NCBI RefSeq assembly: GCF_006345825.1
Contig: NZ_VCIX01000071.1
Coordinates: forward strand, 1-64,000
Direction of reading: 5' to 3'
Length of the DNA stretch: 64,000 bases
Source of the DNA: Paenibacillus paridis
GTDB taxonomy: Bacteria; Bacillota; Bacilli; Paenibacillales; Paenibacillaceae
Part shown: positions 55,930 to 64,000 of the stretch, piece by piece
Position numbering within the stretch: position 1 is the first letter of the stretch
How the letters are laid out: every line of letters begins with the position of its first letter
Position numbers and translations under genes: made by a program
Notes under the pieces: generated by a model
Database searches by the model: none
What the model saw: the letters and a program-made list of their open reading frames with translations, nothing else
What the model was told of the DNA's origin: nothing

Positions 55930-57969
55930 TTATATTTTCTCCAATAAGACAGGAACATGCGGCTCTAGCTTGATTTGTATCGATCCATCAGCCCGCTGAT
56001 AAGAATCAATCCGTTGTTTGCCGTTGCCAGATAAGCGATAAGCACGAAACTCGGCTTTATTCCAGTCTTCAGGCAGTGTCCACGCACGGTCGGTCCCGCC
56101 GCGGCTGTACATATAAATATGGTTATCCATTGGAATAAAACGATTGTCGTTGTCAGCAATTGTCACGGAGCCCCACTGTACGGCCAACTGCTCCGTGGCT
56201 TTCACGATGTTTACCGTCACGCCATCCCCGTACCTGATATCGACCCGCTCCTCGTTCTCCCGCCACTCGACCATTTCTCTGGAGAGGTAGAAGCGATACA
56301 GCATGGAACCGAGATAAAGAATATCGACGATTTGGTTCCATTTCGATTTGAAATCATTGGACAGAAAATGCTCCCCGGGCAGCCTTGACGGTTCACCCCT
56401 GTATAAAATATCCGAGTCAAAGGACGCTCCCTTGCCCCAAGTAATGGCATCCATGTCTACACTGCCGCCCCCGGCAATCTTGCCATGATACATGAGCGAA
56501 GGCGAGTAATGCCAATAGGCGCTGAATAGGCCTCCATCCTCGATTGGCATGCCGTTCTGGCCTTCCGTAGTCACGTCGATGCCTCTTTCATTGAAGTAGG
56601 CAATGATGGGCTTCATCCCGCAGACCAGCTCTTCCACAGGACCGATGTAGCCATCCTCCTCCCAGCTGGCATTCGTGTTGCGGAACGCGTCGATATGAAC
56701 GGTACGATGCACGGGAACGGTCTGCAAAAACTGGTCAATACGCTCGAATACCTTGCCGCTCTCCACATCCTTGGTATGGCTGATATGGTAGGCGCGATGC
56801 CCTTCCTTCGTATCAATCCAGATCCGCTTCGCTCCATCAGGATCGTGGCTAATGATATCCGGGCTCCAGTCCGGCGTATCGCGATAGGCATCGTCAAGGT
56901 TGATATGATAGCTAACGATGCAATTGTACTCTTCCCGAGCACGGCGGACCAATTCAAGGAGCTCCTCCTGCGCTCTGTCCGGATTCTCGGCCAGCTTCGG
57001 ATTCACGCGGTTAATCGAAGGGTAACCTGTATCGTGGCCATCGAACTGCCAGCCCGTCATATAGGCGATTTGGGGCATCCCGCCGGTAATATGATGAATT
57101 TGACGAATAATCTCCAGCATTTCCTTAAAGCTTGTCAGTACGCCGCGTTTTTTCTCCGCATTGAATACCTTGTACCAGATCGCCTCTTTGTACATCGGAT
57201 GGGCATCCGGGAACTGACGGTTCATCCACAGCTGGTAATCGCATTCGTCCGCAATGCCGTCACCGTTTAGATCTGTTTGAAAAACAATCTTCAGCTCCAG
57301 TGGCTCCATTGCCTTGCTGCGCACCCGGTACTGATACGTATTCAGGCTGATCCTGTACTTCGACCCGCGTCCAGGATAACGCTCATCGCCTGCAATCTCG
57401 CTCAGCAGCGGGATTACCGGATAATTCGTATGAACAAAGCAGCATAACTGCCCATCAAACACACAGGTATGCATCGTTGGTACGGAAGCATGATCCGGAA
57501 TGGCATCGCTAATTTTCTCCAGCGCGTGCTTTCTGTCATATAACCCTCTTCCACCACCCGGAATGAGCTTCCAGCTTTTCTGATGAACCTCGGTGCGTGC
57601 AAAGCTGAAATCGGGTTGCTCGCAAGCAAGCAGCGGCTGGTTCAGCCAATCTAAGCGCTCCAGGCTACCGGCTGGATCAGCTTGGACCTCCACCCGCACC
57701 TTCACCATATTTTGCTCCAATCGGTACTCCATGTTCATTCGAAGCCCCGAATGTCGCCAATGAAGAAGATAAGAAACCTTGTCCAGGCCGGCTTCTACCG
57801 AGGCCGCAATCTCCCACTCCTCCCACTCGGTCGCTTTTCCATTCACGGCCAGCTTCCCGTCAGGACCGCTGCCCAGCAGCTTTGTATTCGAAGCTTTATA
57901 CAAATAGTCTTTAATTCCCGGCCAATCATATAATTGAACGGCCAGCAGCTCGTTTTCCAGCTTATACAT
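55930..57969 (-). CDS. GH101/GH129-like alpha-N-acetylgalactosaminidase
   Basis: 679 residues, cytosolic. N-terminal beta-sandwich (1-260), catalytic barrel with Asp in VHIDAFRN and Glu in VTTEGQNG, GWQFDGHDTGYPS and SFDSDILYRGEP, and a C-terminal beta domain. These fit the GH101 and GH129 clans that remove alpha-linked GalNAc. CGGGAGG precedes the ATG; the binding-protein gene ends 21 bases upstream, so it is in that operon. Confidence 0.68.
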   Translation of the reverse strand: MYKLENELLAVQLYDWPGIKDYLYKASNTKLLGSGPDGKLAVNGKATEWEEWEIAASVEAGLDKVSYLLHWRHSGLRMNMEYRLEQNMVKVRVEVQADPAGSLERLDWLNQPLLACEQPDFSFARTEVHQKSWKLIPGGGRGLYDRKHALEKISDAIPDHASVPTMHTCVFDGQLCCFVHTNYPVIPLLSEIAGDERYPGRGSKYRISLNTYQYRVRSKAMEPLELKIVFQTDLNGDGIADECDYQLWMNRQFPDAHPMYKEAIWYKVFNAEKKRGVLTSFKEMLEIIRQIHHITGGMPQIAYMTGWQFDGHDTGYPSINRVNPKLAENPDRAQEELLELVRRAREEYNCIVSYHINLDDAYRDTPDWSPDIISHDPDGAKRIWIDTKEGHRAYHISHTKDVESGKVFERIDQFLQTVPVHRTVHIDAFRNTNASWEEDGYIGPVEELVCGMKPIIAYFNERGIDVTTEGQNGMPIEDGGLFSAYWHYSPSLMYHGKIAGGGSVDMDAITWGKGASFDSDILYRGEPSRLPGEHFLSNDFKSKWNQIVDILYLGSMLYRFYLSREMVEWRENEERVDIRYGDGVTVNIVKATEQLAVQWGSVTIADNDNRFIPMDNHIYMYSRGGTDRAWTLPEDWNKAEFRAYRLSGNGKQRIDSYQRADGSIQIKLEPHVPVLLEKI

Positions 57970-57990
57970 GTTGTTTCCTCCCGATTGCGT

Positions 57991-59655
57991 TTAAGAATTG
58001 CCGAGCTTTTGCTTCATTTCCGCATATTGCCTCGTGTACTCCGCTTCCAGCTTAGCGACTCCCAGCTGTTCGGCCACCTTCAGAAAGCTGTTGAAGGTTG
58101 CTTCAAACTCGGCTTCCGAGCTTGCAAATACCAGCTTCGTAACATAGTCCTCACGTGCTGAATTCAGCTTGGCATCAATGACGCCGAACTCGCTCGCGCT
58201 GTCGATTTTAAAGTTGAATTCCGGAAAAAACTTCATTCTTGGCGACATCAGCTTATCGTACGCCACCCTTTTCTCATCCTTCGGATTCCACTGCACCGTA
58301 TTGGATACGGACCAGTTCGCAAGCAGAACAATCGGCTCGCCGAAGCCAACCTGGCTCCATGTGCCGCCCCAATCCTTGTTCAACGCATCACTGAAGTCTT
58401 TCGTATACGTTGGTTTGCCTTGCGGGAAATAATCATTCGGAACCGATGAGTCATAGTAGAAATGCGGGCCGTTCGCAAGATCCTTGAAATCCGCCTCGCC
58501 TTGTCCTTCGGCGCCAAAGAAGAAATCAGCCTGCCCCTCCTTCGATGCCGCATATTCCAGCAGCTTCATCGTGCGCTCTGGGTTTTTATTGCTTTTTGGA
58601 ATAACGAGCGCGAGCCATCCGGTAGGAATGGTTGGAGCCATATACGTGCTGAACGGCTGCAGCATTTCGAACTTGGTGTCCGGATTGTCCTTCGGCGCCG
58701 GAGAGTTCTCTGCCGTTGAGTTGTAGGCCCACACGATTGAATCGCCAGCGGCGACCTTCTGAGCGGTAACATCGTTTGTGTTGACGAAGGACTCCTTGGT
58801 CAGCAGCCCCTTGCTTGCCAGCTCAAACCCAAACTTGATCATGTCCTTCCACTTCGAATCATATATTTTGTTCTTCACGTCATCGCCTGTTACGTAATAC
58901 GGCTCAATGCCGAACTGCGGCTCAAACCAGCTTAGATTGCCGGTATGCTGGCTTTTATCGCCGAGATACGGAATTTTGTCTGGATGGTTCTTCGCCATTT
59001 GCTCAAGCGCCGCGATATATTTCTCCGGCGAAGAGGTATCTGGGCGGCCGATTTCATCGTAATAATCTTTACGGACAATGAGCTGCGGCAACCAAACGGG
59101 AGCAAGACCCGCGTTTTTCTTCGCTTCCTCCAAATACTTCTCCGTTTGATAGCCCGAAACCAGCTTATACGTTTTGCCGTCCTTCTCTTTGAAGTTTGTC
59201 AGCAGCTCCGGGCCGTACTGCTCATCCAGCACGCTGCGCAGCTTTGGCGCATATTGATCTATTAATTCATCCATCGAATACAAGTAATTTCCGTCGATCA
59301 GCTGCTGCAGCATTTTATTGCCGGCATCAACGACCAACACATCGGGCAGGCTGTTGCTCGCAATCATCAAGGAGATGTCTTTGCCGTCCCCGTCGTCTTG
59401 CACCGGTTTTTTGACGTTAAAGCCGATGCCCGTTTTGGCCTGAATCCGTTTGGCACCCGGTCCCGACCAGTCCCCATACCAGGCACGATCCGAGTACAAG
59501 CTGAGCGTCAGCGGCGCGCTGCCATCGACTTCAGCCCCGTTCGTTGCTTTCGTGCCATCGGTCTGGTTGCTGCCTGTGCCCGCGCAGCCCGCAGCTAATA
59601 CTAGAGACATACATGCGGCTATCAAAACGGATAAGTTCTTAAACGATGCTTTCAT
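57991..59655 (-). CDS. Large sugar-binding lipoprotein (LplA/YtcQ type)
   Basis: 554 residues. Lipobox AAGC at about residue 22 (AAGCAG), then a ~500-residue family-1 binding fold. Large size is the LplA/YtcQ type that serves LplB/YtcP permeases. AGGGAGG lies about 7 bases before the ATG at 59655. It should bring in alpha-galacto-type oligosaccharides. Confidence 0.86.
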   Translation of the reverse strand: MKASFKNLSVLIAACMSLVLAAGCAGTGSNQTDGTKATNGAEVDGSAPLTLSLYSDRAWYGDWSGPGAKRIQAKTGIGFNVKKPVQDDGDGKDISLMIASNSLPDVLVVDAGNKMLQQLIDGNYLYSMDELIDQYAPKLRSVLDEQYGPELLTNFKEKDGKTYKLVSGYQTEKYLEEAKKNAGLAPVWLPQLIVRKDYYDEIGRPDTSSPEKYIAALEQMAKNHPDKIPYLGDKSQHTGNLSWFEPQFGIEPYYVTGDDVKNKIYDSKWKDMIKFGFELASKGLLTKESFVNTNDVTAQKVAAGDSIVWAYNSTAENSPAPKDNPDTKFEMLQPFSTYMAPTIPTGWLALVIPKSNKNPERTMKLLEYAASKEGQADFFFGAEGQGEADFKDLANGPHFYYDSSVPNDYFPQGKPTYTKDFSDALNKDWGGTWSQVGFGEPIVLLANWSVSNTVQWNPKDEKRVAYDKLMSPRMKFFPEFNFKIDSASEFGVIDAKLNSAREDYVTKLVFASSEAEFEATFNSFLKVAEQLGVAKLEAEYTRQYAEMKQKLGNS

Positions 59656-59735
59656 TTTGTATTTCCTCCCTTTTGTCTCTTGCTTCAATGATCTATATCA
59701 AAGGACTCTTTGGAGCCTATGATACCTCTTCAAGC

Positions 59736-60629
59736 TTAAGCTTTGATTGCGCCAACCATCATGCCCTGCACAAAATATTTCTGGATAAACGGATACACGA
59801 TCGTGATCGGCAGAATTGTTACTATTAAAGTGGCATATTTAATCGCAAGCAGCGTAGATAAGGGATCTGCCCGCATGCCCGGCGGCATGTTTTGCATGTT
59901 ATCCATAATATTGACATCGGAAAGCATCCTGACGATGATCGTTGGCAGCGTCCATAGCCGTTGATCCGAGACAAAATAGGCGGAGGTAAACCAGTCATTC
60001 CAATGGTTGACGGCCACGAACAGCGCTACGGTTGCGAGCACCGGCTTGGAGAGCGGCAATATAATCCGCACGAAAATGTAAAGGTCTCCGCCCCCGTCCA
60101 CCTTGGCCGACTCTTCCAGCTCGCTTGGCATTTGCCGGAAAAACGCCATAAACAACAAAGCGTTGTAAATGCTAAACATAGCCGGAATGATATACACCCA
60201 GAAGGTATTGAGCAAATGCAGCTTTTGCAGAAGCAAATAGCTTGGAATCAAACCCCCGCTGAAATACATCGTTACCAGACCTGCGATGGAGTAAACCTTT
60301 CGGAACAGCAAGCGTTCCTTCGACAGGGCGTAAGCCGCAACTGCCGTAAACAGCACGCCGGTAAAGGTGCCTAGCACGGTACGGCCTACCGTCACCAAGA
60401 ATGAAGTGATCAGATGGTCGTTTTTAAAAACGTAGCCGAAATTATCGAGCGTAAATTGCCTCGGGAATACATAGAGCTTGCCGCTAGCTGCATCGATAGG
60501 ATCATTGAGCGCATAGATAAGCAAGTAATAGATCGGATACAAGGTCGCAAGCATCGCAATCACGGAAAATACGGTAGCAAAAATGTTAACGACCCTATCC
60601 TCTGCCGTCAGCCTGATGTATTGGCGCAT
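59736..60629 (-). CDS. ABC sugar permease, YtcP/LplC type
   Basis: 297 residues, six-helix permease. EAA motif MPSELEESAKVDGGGDLYIFVRIILPLSKPV, and the C terminus FIQKYFVQGMMVGAIKA typical of the YtcP/LplC family. Confidence 0.88.
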   Translation of the reverse strand: MRQYIRLTAEDRVVNIFATVFSVIAMLATLYPIYYLLIYALNDPIDAASGKLYVFPRQFTLDNFGYVFKNDHLITSFLVTVGRTVLGTFTGVLFTAVAAYALSKERLLFRKVYSIAGLVTMYFSGGLIPSYLLLQKLHLLNTFWVYIIPAMFSIYNALLFMAFFRQMPSELEESAKVDGGGDLYIFVRIILPLSKPVLATVALFVAVNHWNDWFTSAYFVSDQRLWTLPTIIVRMLSDVNIMDNMQNMPPGMRADPLSTLLAIKYATLIVTILPITIVYPFIQKYFVQGMMVGAIKA

Positions 60630-60654
60630 GGTCGATTTCTCCTTTCGGTTTCCA

Positions 60655-61596
60655 TTAGAACAGTCGGTTGCCGGACACTTTCCCGGAAAACCAATTCGCT
60701 ATCAGCACAAGCAGAATCGCCATCGTCGATTGGAAGAAGCTGACCGCTGTCGCGTAGGAATAACGAGTTAACTCCAAGCCCATCTGAAGCGAATAATATT
60801 CAATGACGTAGGACGTCTCTTTATTGAACGAATTGCCGAGCAGAACCGATTGATCCAGATTCCCGCTAAACAGCGTCCCGATATTCAGGATAAACAGAAT
60901 CGAAAATAACGGAATCAGGCTTGGCAGCGTAATATGGATAATCCGTTTGACCCTTCCCGCCCCGTCCATTTTTGCCGCTTCATACAAATCGGGGTTGATG
61001 CCGGAGATCGCCGCCAAATAAATGATTGCTCCCCAGCCGACGCCCTTCCAAATGCTGATCATAATTGACAAAGGCCTGAACAATCCCGGCTCGGTCCAAA
61101 ATTCAATCGGGTGCTGAATCATATTGAGCAGCAGCATGGATTGGTTCACCATCCCCTTGGGATCAAGCAGGAAGATCCACATGGAGGCGACCATAGAGAA
61201 CGAAATGAAGTTCGGCAAGTAGCTGCTCGTTTGCACAAACTTTCTGAACCGCAGAAACGGAATTTCGTTGATGATCAGCGCAAACAGCAGAGGCGCCGGG
61301 AACACGATCACCATATTCAGCAGACTCAATATGACAGTATTTCGCATGGCCATATAGAAGGTCGGATCTGAAAACATTTCCGTAAAATTGGCCAGTCCGA
61401 TAAAGGGGCTTTTGAGAAAACCGGTAGTTAAATTAAATTGTTGGAATGCAATGACATTCCCTGCAATCGGAATGTACGCGAAGATGATCAGGAAGATCAT
61501 GCTTGGCAATATCATCATTTGCAGCGTCAGCTGCGACTTGAATACAGTAGTCCAATGTCTTCCCTTGCGCTCGTGGTGCGTATCGGTCTTATGCAT
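60655..61596 (-). CDS. ABC sugar permease, LplB type
   Basis: 313 residues, six helices; EAA motif INPDLYEAAKMDGAGRVKRIIHITLPSLIPL. GGAGGGG about 10 bases before the ATG at 61596. First gene of the importer operon that runs to the GH101-like gene. Confidence 0.87.
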   Translation of the reverse strand: MHKTDTHHERKGRHWTTVFKSQLTLQMMILPSMIFLIIFAYIPIAGNVIAFQQFNLTTGFLKSPFIGLANFTEMFSDPTFYMAMRNTVILSLLNMVIVFPAPLLFALIINEIPFLRFRKFVQTSSYLPNFISFSMVASMWIFLLDPKGMVNQSMLLLNMIQHPIEFWTEPGLFRPLSIMISIWKGVGWGAIIYLAAISGINPDLYEAAKMDGAGRVKRIIHITLPSLIPLFSILFILNIGTLFSGNLDQSVLLGNSFNKETSYVIEYYSLQMGLELTRYSYATAVSFFQSTMAILLVLIANWFSGKVSGNRLF

Positions 61597-61710
61597 GGTG
61601 TTTTCCCCTCCTGTAAACAAGGATAACACCCGAGCATCCGATCATATACGGGACAGATTTAAGGTTTACTGTTATAGATCTAAAGGGATTGAATCAAACG
61701 GAACAGAAAC

Positions 61711-61739
61711 AAAAAAAAGCCAACCAGAATAGGCTGGCT
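61711..61739 (-). terminator. Terminator after the second YesM/YesN operon
   Basis: Stem AGCCAGCC/GGTTGGCT, 6-base loop, then eight T on the minus strand. Confidence 0.8.
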
Positions 61740-61787
61740 GACCTCAATGTACGAAGACACCCCCCGCCGGAAGCCGTCTTCTTCGCT

Positions 61788-63581
61788 TTATGCTTCGAAA
61801 TCATCAATATCCGTCGTGCCTTCCGGCAGCAACGGATGCATCAACAGAATCGTCGTGCCCTCATCAGGCGAGCTTTCAATTTCCAGGCCATAGTTTTCTC
61901 CAAAATAGTGCCGCAAGCGCTCATGGACATTCATCAGTCCTATCCCGCTATCTGCCTCGTTCTTGTTTGGCTCCGAGGGCTTAAGCAGCGTGGGGATCAC
62001 TTCCTCGGGAATGCCCTGTCCGTTGTCAGTCACTTTAAATAACAACCGGTCGCCGCTTCGCTCGCCTTGAATGATGATCATTCCTTTGTCTCCTTTGCCT
62101 GCAAGGCCATGGCGAATGGCATTCTCAACCAACGGCTGCAAAATTAGACGGATCAGCGGGAGGTTCTGAATGTCCTCTTCAATCATAAACGTGACGCGGA
62201 TTGCATGGGACTGCCGCTCGCTCTCAATTCGAATATAGGATCTTAGCAGCTCCAGTTCACGGTGCACGCTTGTCAGCTCCTTGCCCCGGTTCAAGCTGAG
62301 GCGGAACATCGTACTGAGTGACCTGACCATCTCGCTAATGTCGCTGATTTGATGAGCTTCCGCCTTCCAGCGGATCGTATCCAGCGTATTGTACAGAAAA
62401 TGCGGATTGATCTGGTAGTTCAGCACTTGAAATTCCAGCTGCTTCTTTCGCCTCTCTGATTCTTTGGTTTCCTTCAGCAGCTTTTGAATTTCTCCGATCA
62501 TGCTGTACATGCCGCGGTAAAGCCAACCGACCTCGTCGCTCCGCGTGGCAAAACGCGATTCCTCGGCAGCTGCTTCGTTGAAGTTGTTGCGGGTCAGCCG
62601 CTTCATCTGACGGATCAGCGAAGAGATCGGATTCGTATAATTAACGGTAATATACCCGACAAGAAACAAGGATAACAGGAAGTAAAACAACAAAAACAGT
62701 ATCGTCAGCTTGCTCAGCCCGGCGACCGGATTATTCAGATCCTTAGTCGGCGTAATGCTGACCAGCTTCAGCTCGTTTTCCATAAAGCTTGTGAAATTGA
62801 CAAGCGATTCGGTACCGTTATATTTGACCGTTCGGGACTTGCCTGGGCCAATCAGCACGCCCTCCAGATTAAGGTTTAGCCGCTGCTTGCCGTAATTGTC
62901 ATCCGTGCTGTAGATGATCTGATTCGCCTTGTTCAGCAGCATTAGCTTCTGGCTTGGAAATTGTTTGACCGGCTTGATAAAATCAGCAAGGATCGAAGGG
63001 CGAATATCCATAATGACCACGCCCAAGGGCTGAAAACTCTTTAAGCTGTGCAGCCTCTTCACGCTGCCAATGGTGGGCTGCAGGAATAGACCGGCCTGCT
63101 CCTCCGGACCAAACACTTTCCAGAAGGACTTTCCCTCCTGCGTGATACCGGAAAACCAAGGCTCCGATTCAATGCTCTCTGGTACCGCTATCGCATTCAT
63201 GTAGATGGGATACTCCGATGGCTTTAACGGGTATAGGCGAATTTTAAACAGCTGGTTCGAGTAGTTGACATTGTCGACATACGACAGCAGCCTGTCGGCA
63301 TGGCTGATATCATCCGGTTGCCCGGCTGCTTCCGTTACCAATTGCTGCATTTCGTCGGAGGCCATCAGCTTGTCCTGCTCATTCTGCACATAGTGGAAAA
63401 AATAATTCAGGTTTTTCCCCAGCTGCACGACCGATTCATAATTCGTGTTATGGATGGTCTGTTCTGATTTGGAAAACGCGATATAACCGACCAACAGAAA
63501 TGGAATAACAATAATGATAAAAAACACGAACATGAACCGAAAACGCATAGGCAGCTGATTGCGCAGCGAATAATCAGTCAT
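61788..63581 (-). CDS. YesM-type sensor histidine kinase
   Basis: 597 residues. TM helix at about 15-35, dCache-like extracytoplasmic region, TM near 290, HAMP-like segment, His394 in NYQINPHFLYNTLDTIRW, N box VENAIRHG, and DNGQGI. It overlaps the response regulator gene by 8 bases. It should sense the substrate of the neighbouring importer. Confidence 0.88.
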   Translation of the reverse strand: MTDYSLRNQLPMRFRFMFVFFIIIVIPFLLVGYIAFSKSEQTIHNTNYESVVQLGKNLNYFFHYVQNEQDKLMASDEMQQLVTEAAGQPDDISHADRLLSYVDNVNYSNQLFKIRLYPLKPSEYPIYMNAIAVPESIESEPWFSGITQEGKSFWKVFGPEEQAGLFLQPTIGSVKRLHSLKSFQPLGVVIMDIRPSILADFIKPVKQFPSQKLMLLNKANQIIYSTDDNYGKQRLNLNLEGVLIGPGKSRTVKYNGTESLVNFTSFMENELKLVSITPTKDLNNPVAGLSKLTILFLLFYFLLSLFLVGYITVNYTNPISSLIRQMKRLTRNNFNEAAAEESRFATRSDEVGWLYRGMYSMIGEIQKLLKETKESERRKKQLEFQVLNYQINPHFLYNTLDTIRWKAEAHQISDISEMVRSLSTMFRLSLNRGKELTSVHRELELLRSYIRIESERQSHAIRVTFMIEEDIQNLPLIRLILQPLVENAIRHGLAGKGDKGMIIIQGERSGDRLLFKVTDNGQGIPEEVIPTLLKPSEPNKNEADSGIGLMNVHERLRHYFGENYGLEIESSPDEGTTILLMHPLLPEGTTDIDDFEA

Positions 63582-64000
63582 CCGCCTGTATCCCCCTCAA
63601 GTTTCGGTAGTCTTTGGGAGTATACCCATATTTCTTTTTGAACAGCCGCGAAAAATATACCGTATCCTTATAGCCGACTTCATGGCTGATCTGGTAGATT
63701 TTCAGACTGATGTCCTGCAGCAGCAGCCTGGCCTCCTCCATCCTCAAATGAGTGACGTAATCCAGGAAGGTGGTTCCGAAATTCTTTTTAAACAGCGTGC
63801 TTAGCCACTCCGGGGTAATGAAAAGAGAATCGGCAACGGATTGAATCGTGATCGATTGTTTGTAATGCTGCTGAATATAACGTTCCGCCTGATGGATCAA
63901 CTGATTTTGCGATTTGCCGCTAAGGTCCTTGTTGATTTGCAGCAAATAAAGCAGCACCTGCGGTTGAAGCGCTTCCAACGTATCGAAGGCCTCAAGCTTA
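63574..64000 (-). CDS. YesN-type response regulator, C-terminal part (runs off window)
   Basis: The frame stays open to the window edge, so only the last ~142 residues are present. It contains the two AraC HTH motifs (ITIQSVADSLFITPEWLSTLFKKNFG, ISHEVGYKDTVYFSRLFKKKYGYTPKDYR). The receiver domain would lie beyond position 64000. A TTG-started shorter reading is only an edge effect. Confidence 0.9.
   Translation of the reverse strand, partial: KLEAFDTLEALQPQVLLYLLQINKDLSGKSQNQLIHQAERYIQQHYKQSITIQSVADSLFITPEWLSTLFKKNFGTTFLDYVTHLRMEEARLLLQDISLKIYQISHEVGYKDTVYFSRLFKKKYGYTPKDYRNLRGIQADD

Overview
The window looks like a chromosomal segment of a Paenibacillus-type Gram-positive spore-former. The grounds are the strong AGGAGG ribosome-binding sites, a spore-coat-type transglutaminase, an S-layer-homology (SLH) anchored protein, a copper-amine-oxidase-N-domain surface protein, YesM/YesN two-component systems beside sugar ABC importers, and the general protein similarity. 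This is inference from protein families; no rRNA, tRNA or CRISPR array was seen.

Region 1 (1-21.8 kb) is mixed housekeeping and envelope functions: an OmpR/HK two-component pair with an MMPL exporter, a transglutaminase (tgl), a duplicated wall-anchored protein with an MPQTG sorting signal followed by a class-F-like sortase, a GNAT enzyme, an Ecs-type ABC exporter, lipoproteins, a HAD phosphatase, an SRPBCC protein, an AraC regulator, a PAS/GAF sporulation-type histidine kinase, a copper-amine-oxidase-N-domain protein, the transsulfuration pair mccA-mccB and a DHA2 MFS exporter. mccB appears to start at a CTG codon.

Region 2 (22.7-51 kb) is a glycan-utilisation locus: GH92 alpha-mannosidase with a linked serine esterase, a secreted beta-helix protein with a SurA-like lipoprotein, GH42 beta-galactosidase, a giant SLH beta-helix protein with a second SurA-like protein, a CUT1 sugar importer (binding protein plus two permeases, no ATPase), GH2 beta-mannosidase, a beta-lactamase-fold hydrolase, a YesN/YesM pair, and a Cache-domain sensor without a kinase. 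Seven promoters in this region share a 14-bp element (AAACSATTTCGCAG) placed 32-34 bp upstream of a TATCAT-like -10 box, and several carry cre-like catabolite sites. The simplest reading is a local regulon switched on by the adjacent YesN regulator.

Region 3 (51.2-54.0 kb) is the methionine importer metN-metI-metQ, whose promoter -35 box overlaps the stop codon of the next gene upstream.

Region 4 (54.0-64.0 kb) is a second glycan locus: a GH110-like alpha-1,3-galactosidase, a GH101/GH129-like alpha-N-acetylgalactosaminidase, a large sugar-binding lipoprotein with two LplB/YtcP-type permeases, and a second YesM/YesN pair whose regulator runs off the window end. The predicted enzymes point to alpha-Gal/alpha-GalNAc-capped glycans.

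Repeats: a (TTGGTG)n microsatellite at the left edge, a dispersed ~140-bp repeat (two good copies about 51 kb apart in opposite orientation and one decayed copy), a five-unit 123-bp palindromic tandem array at 38.5-39.06 kb, and degenerate short repeats at 22.27-22.67 kb.
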